Shown here: piece by piece, positions 12,567-23,841 of the stretch
Layout: the number at the start of each line of letters is the position of its first letter
Position numbering within the stretch: the stretch's first letter is position 1
NCBI GenBank assembly: GCA_022575985.1
Contig: JAKSXM010000272.1
Location: 7,006,001-7,070,000, forward strand
DNA from: Anagrus nilaparvatae
Lineage: Eukaryota > Arthropoda > Insecta > Hymenoptera > Mymaridae
Length of the DNA: 64,000 bases
Direction of reading: 5' to 3'
Made by a program: the position numbers and the translations under genes
Notes under the pieces: generated by a model
What the model was told of the DNA's origin: nothing
Seen by the model: only the letters and a program-made list of their open reading frames with translations
The model's database searches: none

Positions 12567-15530
12567 TGAAATGGACTTAAAATATTTTCAATTTAGGGAC
12601 TTTAGGGAATAATTTGAAGTAGGAGACAGGACTTGATCACTGATCAGGCCCTGATAAGAACAAGAACTTAGAATACTTTAGGTTTATGGACTTTTAAGAA
12701 TTTATTGTAATGTGAATACACAAACCAGTGATTAGTTTTTTTTTGTATTTTTATGTGATATCCTTTTAGAACTAAAATATTGTAATAATTTAATTCCCAG
12801 GGAAATCGGACCCAGTTTTAATATTATTTATATTAAACTACTAAAATGGCTTTCAAGACATATTTTTGTAAAAAAAAAAGATTAATTTATGAGAAATTGT
12901 TATTCGATAAAAGCAGCCATAGAGTTGACAGGTCAAGTCCCATGATTTGGAACATTTTGGACACCCTTTTTATCTACCTAAAATATTCAACACCTTCAAT
13001 TGTTAGCCTTTCGGGTGCTGTCCAAATCTGTCCAAATTAGAAATTTATAAATCTAACTCCAATTGCACATCCTTCAGAAAGCTCAAAATAGGCCTATAGG
13101 TTGTTTTACGAGGTGCTTTATCTTGAAATTAGTCCCAGGATGGTTGAATAGAATTCTGGTTTTACAAAATGTTTTAGAAGAATAAAAATAAAAAAGCTTT
13201 TTATATAAAATCAAAAGTGATAAAAATGTTTTTAATTAATTAAAGAAAAGCTAAAAAAATATTTATATGCATAAAAGTCTTGAGTATAATATTAATAAAA
13301 GGAATATAAATTTCGTTCTTTATGAAATATATACTCTTAATCAAATAATATATATAGAGAGAAACATAACCTAAAAATATGACTAGTATAAAAGAGCGAG
13401 AAAACATTAAAGTACATTAAAGATATTTGAATGTATCGCAAAAAGTCACACACCAGGGTAACAAACAACGAAGAAAATATTCTCAAGAGGGTGCAAGCAC
13501 GAAAAAGCACGAAAAAGAGATGGAGAAATTTATCTAAATAAAATAGAAGTAGAGGAAGAAATTGCAAAGAGCAAAGCCAAAGATTGGCTCGAGTCCAATA
13601 GACATCTTAAGTATAATCTAACGATATTTCCAGCATCGTCGTATTTATGTTTCGCGAAATACGCGAAATTTCTTTAAGGAAGAAAAATAAGAAAGAGACA
13701 GAGACGAATCCTACCACTACTTACCGACCAAAAACTTCGATATTGCAATGGCGAAAGTTTGAGAAAATTTCCTCTTGGTTATATGCACCCACCGTTAAAG
13801 CTATATTATTTAACTACTCTGCAACTTTATTCCGAGCTCTCTTTTTCAAAAAATTTACTCTACTACTGTATCCTAACGATGACAAAAGATACAAACTTTT
13901 TAACGTAGTAATGACGAGAATTCGATACTTGATTCTCAAACTTATATACGAAATAATGAATTTCTTACTTTTAAACCAGAAAACTTTTCTCTCTATCCCT
14001 TTTTTATATATATTCAATTCAATTATTATTCTCTTCGAAATAAATTTCTAAAAATATACCTCGAAATATACCAAAACTTTTATGATTCTTGATCAAGTAA
14101 TTTTACATCATTGTAAAATATCTTTTGTCTTGGAATTTTACGATTTTGTATTATAAGATAATAAAGTTAGTCATTTTTTAGCTTATACTAGTTTGGCGAT
14201 GAATTTCAAAATAATTTTTTCTTCTCAAAGTCAAGAAACCACGTATTTACCGGGTAGGAAAATTGCTTATGACCCAAAATATGCCCAAAATCACAGTTTA
14301 TAACTCATCGTAAACTTTATTTTTTTCCATTATAAAGAGCTCTCTCATTTACCAAAAAAATAGACAAATTTTACTTTTGAGTTTTATAAGAGTACATAAA
14401 AGTTGTTGGTAAAAATGAAAAATACTATTAAAATTAGATTATAGAAATTATTCACTAGTTTTTTTGAAAAGCTTAAAATTTCAGGCAGAACACGTTATTT
14501 TTCAAATAAGCTTCTGACTTTTTCAGATGCTATAAACTATAGAGCTGTGTGTTTACCAGAATTTTTCGGATCAGGTTTCACATAAACCCGAAATGCTGTA
14601 AATATCTGCAGGTACAATTTTTAATCGTAAATTTCCCTGGCTTTACAATTTTATAAAAATAAATTTTTTTAATTTTTAGTTTACACTTTAAGAGGCGCGG
14701 GTAAACGGCAGTTATGTTTTTGGGTTTTTGAATATAAGAAAATGGTTCCTCTTCCTATAAATAATTTTAAAAATTAAAACAAAATAAAAAACTTACCAAT
14801 ATTAAAAAATTAATAATTTATTACTTACAGTTAACGAAAATTTTTTTTCATATTCTTATAAAGTCGTAAAGCTTAGGAAAGTTCCAATTCAAAACCGTAT
14901 CTACGGACCACTGAAATATTTCGGGTTAACTGGAAACTCGACCCGCCTCGAAAAGACGGGTAACCGAACATCCCTACTGTAATAATTAATAAATAATACA
15001 ACGTTAATAAAGTTTATTTATACAATCTTGACCTGAATAACTTATCAATAACCAAAATAATTCTAAAAATCTTAAAGAAACAAATTTTCAGGTAAAAATT
15101 TTTCCAAAAAATGTTTGAATTTCTAATTTGCTAAATTGGAAATTAAAAATTCAAGCGCAGCAGCTCGACAATGTATATTCTTAAATTGTTGCATTGATTA
15201 TCGTTGTGAAATAAAACAATTGAAAGTAAGAAAATATTTTCACTACAATTATAGCAAAATATGAAAAAGCATAATAAAATCGTTAATGTATTTAAAAATC
15301 TATACATGAATTACATAAGAATTAAAAAATGTGTTTTGCTTGAAAAATAAAATAATTATTGTACAAAATAAAAAAAAATAATTATTATTATCTATAATTA
15401 CAATATATTTATTCGTTATCTTTTTAAAAAAATCAATTTACCTAAAAGTCACAAGGTTATTTGTTTATTGTTCAATAAATAATATAAAATAGCATACGTA
15501 TTATAAAAATAATTAGGTTAATAAATAATA
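12567..15530. other. AT-rich non-coding DNA with one old repeat copy
   Basis: The second copy of the 9.5-kb repeat lies at about 14690-14765. The longest open frame of the window (13647-14051, plus, 134 codons) is here. It shows no recognisable domain, and its C-terminal half is the Phe/Ile/Leu/Tyr mix expected by chance, so it is not called as a gene. Confidence 0.5.
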
Positions 15531-15531
15531 C

Positions 15532-15551
15532 AGAGAGAGAGAGAGAGAGAG
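15532..15551 (+). repeat. (AG)n microsatellite
   Basis: About ten perfect AG units. A second tract is at 33076-33091. Confidence 0.9.
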
Positions 15552-17487
15552 TTGATGATTTATTTTTATATAACAATGACACTGTACGTAATAATTATTA
15601 AAATCACTAATAGATTGTTGTTCATTGATAAGAAAATAGAAAAATTTGTTAACAAGTTTGCTACTTTTAATATTATTGTAACGCGAAGTTAGCACGACAA
15701 GGCGATAATAAAAGATAGAAAATATGACTCGAGCCATTTGAGAGGGTGTTTCAAAAGCCGAAAAATTACTCGAGCAGAAAATTAAATAGTAAATCGTACA
15801 TGACCACTAGCTATATCGAATATTTAATTTTCTTGGCCTAATTGTTTTTAATGAAAATTATAAGATTATTTTTTGCATATGCTACTAATTTATTAAACGT
15901 TATTTCATCTCGATTAATTTTTCCTTCGGCATTTAAATAAATACGAAGAAGGCTTTAAAATACCGCAAACCCAAAAACATTTACTAATTTTAAATTTGTT
16001 GTTCGAATGCTTTTGTTATCTACCTTTTTCGCTAAAAGTATGTGTAGAAAGTTTTAAATATAGGAAAACGTTATAAACTAATCGAATTTTGCTTTTTTGG
16101 CATCGTTTGCTATTTAAAATTACAGAAAGAGAGAAACTTATAATACACAATAGTTTATTGTATATTTTGCTATTTCTACGGACTCTGTCTATCCACAATT
16201 ATTTGCAATTTATTCGGATATTTTTAAAATAGTTTCATTATATTATTTTAACTTTATTATTATATGACCAATGTATTTCAATATTTAAAATACACGGTAT
16301 TAGAATTTAATTTAATTAAAACAGACAAAATAGCCGCTTGATGAACTTACAAAAAGTGCCAAAAAATTCAACAGGAATGTTGTTGTATTTTAGATCATTC
16401 TACACCCAGTAGATCCATTTAAACTAAATAAGACAATTTGTCGAACCACAAACTAAACCTAAAATTAAAAACCTCAAAATACTATCAGCAACTCTGGAGC
16501 CCTGAGCCCAGTACAAATATTAAGACCTGAAATATTTAAAAAATCAATCAGCCAATTTATTATGTCAATTTCAATTAACAAAATAAGAAACATGTCCATA
16601 TACAGAAATTTGAACTAATTTATTTTACAAGATAATTAAATTTTTACGATTTATACATGAGTAATCAATGTTAGCAGAAAGCAAAAAAAATAATTTATTA
16701 CTACTATAATTAAAATATTTAAAAAAAAAAAGTATTTATTTTATATTCTGTCAATATAATCAATTGAAAATAATGTTTAAAAAATAAATTTCTTAGAAAA
16801 GCAGTTAAAAATCATTAACACTTATTATAAATGACTAATATAAGTTTTTATTTTTTTTAAATGTTTACTGTGTGAATCGATAAAATAAATCTTATGTTTG
16901 TATATTTAATTTTATGATATTATGCCAAAAATGTTATAAAATCAACAAAGATATACTAATTAAAATATTAACGGAATATATCAAAAGCATTCTTCTCTAT
17001 ACACATGTTGCCTTTTTGCCGATATATATTATGTAATAAAATCCAACTATATGTGTCTTGACTTTCTGAACAAGAGCTTCTATTTCCAGATTTTATTTTC
17101 TCGTATATTATTTTATTAATTGTTTCATTTTGCTATATGGAAATAATTAACATTTTTTTTTCGATAAAAATTATTGGACCACCTTGTTGCTATAGACTTG
17201 TCAAGTTAAACGTGTAAAAATGGATATTTCATATTTTAGAGATCTTTCTTGTTTTTTTTTTTATAAATTTAAACAATTTAATCACGTGAACTATATTGTC
17301 ACTAATCTATATAATCTTCTCTATTAAATGATCTATAAATTAGACGTAGATTTTAATGAGCAAATTTAAAAACGTCCTTCAAGATCTATTATCTAGATCG
17401 AGTATTTTTAATGCAAAAATTCATGGTGTTTCTTCATATTTTTGTAGGTTTCATTGGAAAATAGGAATTCACGCCTTTCCAAATAGT
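15552..17487. other. AT-rich non-coding DNA
   Basis: No gene, RNA gene or repeat boundary was recognised. T-rich and A-rich runs are frequent. Confidence 0.5.
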
Positions 17488-17551
17488 CGTTTCGCCTAAC
17501 CACCACCCTAGGGCATCATCAAATATGTTCAGGTGGTTGCTCCATGCGACT
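17488..17551 (-). ncRNA. Decayed hammerhead-ribozyme-like motif, Penelope-like
   Basis: Read on the minus strand, the order is GTC (17550-17548), a short stem I region, TTGATGA (17522-17516), a stem II with GCC..TA against TA..GGC, then GAAAC (17493-17489). This is the type I hammerhead order: cleavage triplet, CUGANGA core, stem II, GAAAC. Stem III would be the two-pair short form (GU with AC) known from small-stem-III hammerheads in Penelope-like elements. Stem I keeps ATG with CAT plus one wobble pair. The core C is T here, which should abolish activity, so this would be a relic. Flanking minus-strand sequence up to about 17640 is more complex than the surroundings and may be the rest of the element. 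Confidence 0.35.
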
Positions 17552-19241
17552 ACTACACTCTATTGCCTTCTTAAGCTCTCTCCCTTCACTTGCGAGAGAC
17601 TGCAGCCATCTAACATCTGGATTGGAACCAGCAATCTCACATTTTGAATAATTTTTCTCAAAAATAAAATGTTTTTGAAAAAGTATATATAAAAGGAATC
17701 ATATTTTGAATTTCTTTTATTATACATCATTAAATGCATCATAACTATTTGTTTCACATTTATCTTACTTTAAGCCATTTTAAATCAATAGAATGAGTTT
17801 TTTTATGTCTTGGATTAAAATTGCAAGAATGGGAAGCTATTGCTTGCTACGTATCTTTGTTATGCTTTACTCACTCTTTTTAAGTACCATATGTTTAATA
17901 AAAATTAAAATTTTATTATTTAAAAATAAAAACCCAGCAAATTACATCAAAATTTAATATACAAAAAAAATATTTGGCTGACTGTACTAATTAATTATCA
18001 ACCCCCCCCCCCTCTCCCAATTATTGTCCAATATCATATTATTCTTATGATAGTTGAGTGGTCACAAATAGGGAAAATTTTGGTCTCTTTTTGGTATAGT
18101 CACCCTACATGAAGTAAAATCATGCTCTAATTGATAAATTGTGTTGTTTAAAGTTAACAATAGCTACATCAATAAAAATACTTAAAATTTAATAAAAAAA
18201 AACAACTGATGTATTTTTAATTCACTTAAAAAAAAAAAAATAATAAAAAAATTGGCTATATTATTCTGAAATAAAAAAAATTTAAATAATTGAAAATTAA
18301 TCGTAGCGTAAAAAAATCAAAAAATAGACAAAAAAAAATAAACTTTACAAATACAATAAATCATACACTTGAAGAAAATCAACAAAAATAAAAAAAAAAA
18401 TAAATAAATTGAAACACAAAAAAAAAGCATCTGCAATCATGCAAATATTTATACAATAGTGGTCAATGGTCCTCGATAATAACGAAAAAAAAAGTTTTAA
18501 AAAGGACTATTTTTTTTTTTTGTTAATTAAAGAGAAACTGAGTTTTCTGGTTTGTAACACATTAATAGCTATATCGGTTCGATATGCAATCGTAGTAATT
18601 TACCTCTAACCCTTTTTTTGTAATAATTTTTTTGTTATAGTACTATCCAAATAGCCATCGGTTACTCTCATCTCTTGCATTATTTACATATATAAATGCC
18701 AAAAAATAAAAAAAAGACGAGGAAAAAAAACGAGGTGCACGCAAAACAATTTACCAGTCGATAAATTTTATATAGAAAGGGAGAATAAAAGGTCAGAACT
18801 AGTATGCAAGCCCGCAGATGAAATTTCCCTATTATAGAATACATGTATATTAAATTCAGTGGTATAGAGCAGAGAAAAGGGAAAACCTAACTTTTTAACA
18901 ACTCCGAGGGATATGAGAAATAGAATTGAATCCAAGTATTTATGTTATTTTACGTTTGCCATCAGGTCAAAATATATATTTTACGGCAAAAAAATAGTCA
19001 AAAAGGGGTTTAAACTCAACACTTTAGTGTATATAATTTTTAATGTATCCTTCTGACATTTTCCATATACTGCACATATTATTTATACCTAATATATTGA
19101 CTGCACGTGTTTTCAAGAGTCCATATTTACTAAATCTTTTTGAATATATGACAAATTTTAACTTTCAATGTTTTTTTCTCTTTATAGGTAAATTTCATAA
19201 AAATAAATAGTATATTTACGGCTCGAGTCCAGAAAAGTAAA
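17552..19241. other. AT-rich non-coding DNA
   Basis: The first 90 bases may belong to the Penelope-like fragment. The remainder holds a poly-C tract (18002-18012) and many poly-A runs, especially at 18180-18430. No gene was seen. Confidence 0.5.
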
Positions 19242-19314
19242 GAATGGCCCAAATCGCACGTAAATTACCTTCCGAGGCGAAGCCGAGGATGGTAAACTGC
19301 GATTTGGGTCATTC
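19242..19314 (+). repeat. GC-rich hairpin with GCGAAGC loop
   Basis: The stem GAATGGCCCAAATCGCA at 19242-19258 pairs with TGCGATTTGGGTCATTC at the 3' end, with one wobble or mismatch. The interior has a second stem CCGAGGC/GCCGAGG-like around GCGAAGC near 19280. GCGAAGC is the classic extra-stable DNA mini-hairpin. The block is strikingly GC-rich for this window and sits next to a second hairpin of the same design. Confidence 0.7.
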
Positions 19315-19359
19315 CTTATTTATGGACAAGGCTCGTATAACATTTTTCTGTGTTTGTGG

Positions 19360-19414
19360 CGAGAAAACGCGTCTTTTTCGGACGCGTAGCGTCCGGGAAA
19401 TACGCGCTTTCTCG
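19360..19414 (+). repeat. GC-rich hairpin with GCGTAGC loop
   Basis: Outer stem CGAGAAAACGCGT pairs with ACGCGCTTTCTCG. The inner perfect hairpin is CGGACGCGTAGCGTCCG at 19379-19395, closing on GCGTAGC, again a GCGNAGC loop. With the preceding hairpin it forms a GC-rich pair within about 170 bases. It has no protein-coding character. Confidence 0.7.
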
Positions 19415-19744
19415 ACGCAGACCAGAAAAAAAAATTTTTCATAAAATCTTCCCATTTTATCTAATTTATATCTCTCCACATTTTTAAAAAATAAATGCGG
19501 CTTATTAAAAAAAAAAATTCATATAAAAATCTAAATAAAGTTTAAATAAGCATGCATTAATTTTGAAATTGAGATTAGAATCATAATATACTATTAAAAA
19601 TCTAGGTGGGAATTTCATACGTTATTGAGGTGTGTCAAGTTGGTCACAAAGTCACAAACACACACTCAGGTATATATACGAAATTTTCACCGAGTTCTTC
19701 ACGTTATTTTATGTTTCACCTATAGTACGGGAAAATCTATGAAT

Positions 19745-20098
19745 CCACCTCTACATAATAATTAATCTCCATGAACCGAGATGAAACCTTTTGCATTCTC
19801 TTCAGAAACATTTTAGGAAAAAAGCGCCAGAAAAAAACATGTTGAAATAAAGGGGGGATTTTACAATCCATTTTCTCCCCCCCATTTACCTCAAAGGAGT
19901 GCATATAGGTTTTTTGGGTCATAAAATTCCAAAATTATTTCAGAAATGCTATTTAAGGCATGGTTGAGGGTGAATTTGCCCTTTTACCACTCCTTTTACC
20001 TCAAAAATATGTCATTTTTCCAATTTTAAAATGTCAATATGGCTTTTTTGGGTCCCAGAATTACATAATGAAAAATTGAATGCAAAAGGTTTCATTTA
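19745..20098. repeat. Degenerate inverted and tandem repeat
   Basis: The ends carry inverted copies of ATGAAACCTTTTGCATTC (about 19782-19799, complement at about 20077-20094). Inside are two diverged direct copies with TTTACCTCAAA and GGYTTTTTTGGGTC (about 19877-19940 and 19990-20076). It is probably an old non-autonomous element abutting the foldback at 20129. Confidence 0.5.
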
Positions 20099-20128
20099 CA
20101 GATTCTCTCGTACTAGTAAAATAAGGAT

Positions 20129-20557
20129 CACTGTAAAAAGTAACTTTCTTTTATTAACAAAAAAATTAGAACATTTTCGAAAAATTAGTAAATTTTCAAA
20201 AAAATTTGTAAATATTCGAAAAAAATCATAAATTTACTAATTTTAGTATATTAACAAAAAATTCGAGTATTCGCGATTTTTTTTTGTGAATTCGCAAGAA
20301 AAATTCATAATTTACAATTTTTTTTCGAAAATTTACAAAAAATAGTTGTAAATTTTCGAAAAATAGTTGTGAATTTGCAACTTTTTTCGTAAAATCACAA
20401 AAAAAAATCGAGAATTCTCGAATTTTTCGATAATCTACTATATTTAGTAAATTTACGATTTTTATCGAATATTTACAAAATTTTTTGAAAATTCACTAAT
20501 TTTTCGAAAAAATTCTATTTTTTTTTTGTTAATCTAAGGAAGTTACTTTTTGCAGTG
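20129..20557. mobile_element. 429-bp foldback MITE with CACTG termini
   Basis: The left end CACTGTAAAAAGTAAC and the complement of the right end CACTGCAAAAAGTAAC begin arms of about 170 bases that match inward with roughly 80-85% identity by eye. Both arms are built from motifs such as TTCGAAAAATTAGTAAATTT. Only a short spacer is left between the arms, so almost the whole element can fold back on itself. CACTG termini occur in several DNA-transposon groups; without a clear target duplication the superfamily is not assigned. Confidence 0.75.
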
Positions 20558-21129
20558 TAGCGTTTTATACTTAATTTAAGAAAATATTTAAGATAAAATA
20601 ATAATTATGTTAGGTGAAATATAAATTTAGATAAAATTTCAATTTAATATTAAAAATCTTAAAATATATTATAATTTAAATATTAAAATAATAATATTTG
20701 TTATTATTATAATTATTTATATTTTGATATTAAATATCAAATAAAACTTTTTTTTAAACAAAAATATTGAAATTTTCTAAAACCTTAATTACGACTATTA
20801 AGATCAATAAAATATCAATTTCCATAATGATTTAAATTCAATCAACAGTAAAAATTTTCATTTATTAAAAGCTAAGTAAAACATAGAATGGAGACAACGA
20901 AGACTCAAAAATTCTAATTTGCCTATACAATATATATTTAGATTTCAGAAAAAATATTACGGATCATTTTCGTCCACCCCCCTCTCACCAAATCGATAAC
21001 ATTTTTATCAAAAATTGCTAAAAACGCTTAAATGAAGTAAACAATAAATTTTGAGTAGGAAAAATGCAACCAAAAAAATATTAATTCAAAAAATAAAAAA
21101 TATTTTTATATTTATTTTTTTATACATTT
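20558..21129. other. AT-rich non-coding DNA
   Basis: TAAATATTA-type low-complexity sequence with nothing recognisable. Confidence 0.5.
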
Positions 21130-21250
21130 TATGTCCTTGTGGGGGGCTTCACCCCCTCGACCCCCGGCATTTACATAGCTTTATATTATAGCTTACTCTA
21201 GGGGTAAGTGTGAACACAGCATTTGGGGGTAGGTTATAATTTGGAAGTAG
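21130..21250. repeat. GGGG/CCCC-rich dispersed repeat fragment
   Basis: It contains GTGGGGGGCTTCACCCCC followed by CGACCCCCGGC and CTCTAGGGGTAAGTGTGAAC. It shares the style, and a CTAGRGGTARGTGTG-type motif, with the repeat at 40.1-40.4 kb. Short complementary G and C runs make it hairpin-prone. Confidence 0.5.
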
Positions 21251-21660
21251 GCAATTGTAATTTTATACCTTTATATTATAATTTAAAATAAACACGGAAT
21301 AAAATAAACATGGAATACCTAATATACCAGGTATGAATTTTGAACATTATACTATTAATTATTATTAATTATAGTGAAAATTTCGTGAATCTCATTACGG
21401 ATGCTAACACAAAACAATAGCAAATTTGTGGTCTAAAATAAAATGAAGCGAAAGACAAAAAAGAAATGCGGACTCCGAGGTGGACACCGAAAAGTATGAT
21501 TGTTTTATACCTGTATCAATTTTTGTGACGGCAAAACTATAAAAATTCAGATTTATTTCTGCAAATTATTCATAACCTAAAATCATTTCATTTATATCAA
21601 TTTATTAATTTTTATGGATAATAATTTTATAAATTAATATATCGTATTTATTGAGTATAA

Positions 21661-21770
21661 TTTTTAAATGCACATAAATTAGAGTATTCTAACTTTATTT
21701 ATAGCATAGAACAAGCATTTCTCTTTCGAGAAAAAAAATTAAATATTTCAATCGTTATTCGTATTTCGAA
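21661..21770 (+). repeat. Dispersed repeat, copy 1 of 4
   Basis: It carries AAATGCACATAAATTAGAGT, then ATTCTAACTTTATTTATAG, then TTCTCTTTCGAGAAA. The same order recurs at 26275-26385 (plus) and 32075-32140 (minus). The first third alone occurs at 25771-25810. Confidence 0.7.
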
Positions 21771-21796
21771 TCGTATTTCAATATTTCAATTCATAG

Positions 21797-21862
21797 AATA
21801 TTTTTTGAATTTATTGATAAATTTTTTGAATTTTAAATTTATCAATAAATTCAAAAAATATT
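21797..21862. repeat. Perfect 28-bp inverted repeat
   Basis: The arms at 21797-21824 and 21835-21862 are perfect complements across 28 bases, separated by ten bases. Each arm contains TTTTTTGAATTTATTGATAA or its complement. It could extrude as a cruciform. Confidence 0.85.
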
Positions 21863-23620
21863 TCGAGTCACCGCGCATCTCTAGTTTGTATTGGAAATTT
21901 TTTTTAAAGATTGTAAAGTAAATTTTTAAAATTGTTTTCAGAAATTGAAATAATACACTTGTTATTAAATTCTTTCAAATTATTATTTACTAAATAAACA
22001 ATTTATTATTTAAAAAATCAGAATAAGGAAGTATTTATTAATCATTAAAATGCGAATCTATGCTTGATGTTATTTTTCTAAGTGTGTGGATAAAATAAAT
22101 CCAATCAGTCAATAGAAATAATAGGGAATAAAAAGTAAGTGCAGCGAATAATTATAAATAACAATAAGCAAAAGACACACACTCATTGGAACAATAGTGC
22201 AACTGATGCAAGTATATAACTAATGAGACATAGCTAAAGGGCATGGGGGTAAAAATATCGTAGACTAAAAAATCTCTTATGAATTTTAGTATAATAAAAA
22301 TAAAGCTGATTTAGTAAGCTGAAGGGTAAATTTCTCTATATATGCAAGTCGCATGTCATATAAGGGATGAGAGAAGAAAGCACAATTAAAACTGACGCTC
22401 CTAATGGCAAGTCAAACGCTGACGGGCTCGAGAGATTCTTGACTTTCCAATGAAGCGATTGTTTCTCGTATTCCAACTTCTTCCACAAAACCCAAAGAAA
22501 ATGCTGAGAAAGAGATAGAGAGATAGACTTTTTCCGTTTATAATTACACTGGATTAATCATTTAGTCTAAGAAAACTGTTATAGCTGTCATTATTAAACT
22601 ATTTTATGATACTTTTACTTTAATCAAATTCTCAGAATTATTTATTTTCTTTTATTTTTCCTAATATATCAAAAATAATATTTCCTGAGAATATTTTAAT
22701 ATACAAGCAATTATTATTTTTTTCTTTTTCTATTATGTATGCAGCCTTTTTTTAAACTACTGCTTGTTCTAACATTTAAAAAGTATATAAAAATATCGCT
22801 CGAGGACATTGTAAGGGACAAAGGTCAAAATTATTATATGTACAGTATGAAGGAAAAAAAACTTGAGCAGCTTTTTCTAATTGGAAATTGTAATATTTTA
22901 CTTTTGTTAATGTTTACTTTAGAATAAGAAATAACTAATTTTTTACTGCTTTTTATTTTTTGATTAGTCAAAACTGTTATTGGACTTGACTAAAATCAAA
23001 GTACGGGATAAAGTACTGCTTTTTTTCTCTTTGCTTTATTATAAACACGAGAAAAATTAAGTATGGTAATAAAAAGAAAGAATGATTATTTACAGTAAAA
23101 AAAGCAGAAAAATTAATGTTTAATTTTCTATCTATTATTCTCTTTTGTTGAATAAGAAAAGGAAAATAAAAAAACAATTTTTTTATACGGTCAGAATATC
23201 TTAAGATTTTAAAGCTTTTTTAAATTAAAAGCAACTAATGAGAAGCAAATCTCCCGAGATAACTGTACAAGTCCAGTAAGAAAGTGTGATAAATGTTTGT
23301 AAATCAGTTTTAACTTATAAGGAAAGTCAAGAGTTTTGGGGATTTTATGTTTGCAAAATGAGTTTAAAGTTTTTTTAATCAATTCTATAGAAGTAATAAA
23401 AATAATTAAAACATGAAATGAAATTTAGAAATTTAATTTAAAATATCAAAAATCATAGCAGAAGATTATTTTCAAATTTATTTAATTCTTTAGAGAGGAA
23501 TTAAATAAACATTCATTCTTCTCTTGGTAACAAAATATTCTTTTAGGTTTGGTGTGTACTTGCAAGCTTTTTACGAAAGTTTCCCAAAATATTTCTAATA
23601 CATATAAGTAAATAACTACC
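21863..23620. other. AT-rich non-coding DNA
   Basis: No gene or repeat boundary was recognised. A slightly more complex patch around 22330-22480 has no readable ORF. Confidence 0.5.
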
Positions 23621-23628
23621 TTGTGACA

Positions 23629-23836
23629 CAGAGGCGGATCTAGAAAATTTTTTGGGGGGGTCATTTGAATCAAATTTAAAAAAATTTTCTAAAAAAGGTC
23701 CTTAAAATTTTTTTGGGGGGGTCAAAATGGTACTTCGCGCTAATTATGTAACGTAAAATTAGCTTAAAAAAGGTAAAATTGATCGCTGAGGGGGGGTCAA
23801 TTGACCCCTGTGACCCCCCCCCTGTATCCGCCACTG
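23629..23836. mobile_element. 208-bp MITE with CAGWGGCGGAT termini
   Basis: Left end CAGAGGCGGATCTAG and right-end complement CAGTGGCGGATACAG are terminal inverted repeats. TGACA flanks both sides directly (23624-23628 and 23837-23841), a candidate 5-bp target duplication. The interior has several G-runs followed by GTCA, including GGGGGGGTCAATTGACCCC. The CAGTGGCG start resembles hAT ends, but hAT elements usually make 8-bp duplications, so the class is uncertain. Confidence 0.7.
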
Positions 23837-23841
23837 TGACA

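Noticed and set aside
13647..14051. Longest open frame in the window, 134 codons, plus strand
   Set aside because: No recognisable domain, and the second half is the Phe/Ile/Leu/Tyr mixture expected from random AT-rich DNA. The opposite strand is also open over much of it.
17560..17757. 65-codon minus-strand frame
   Set aside because: It runs into the Penelope-like fragment from plain AT-rich flank, and no domain could be read.
19244..19444. 66-codon frame with a less biased composition
   Set aside because: It lies on the two GC-rich hairpins, whose palindromic structure explains the composition.
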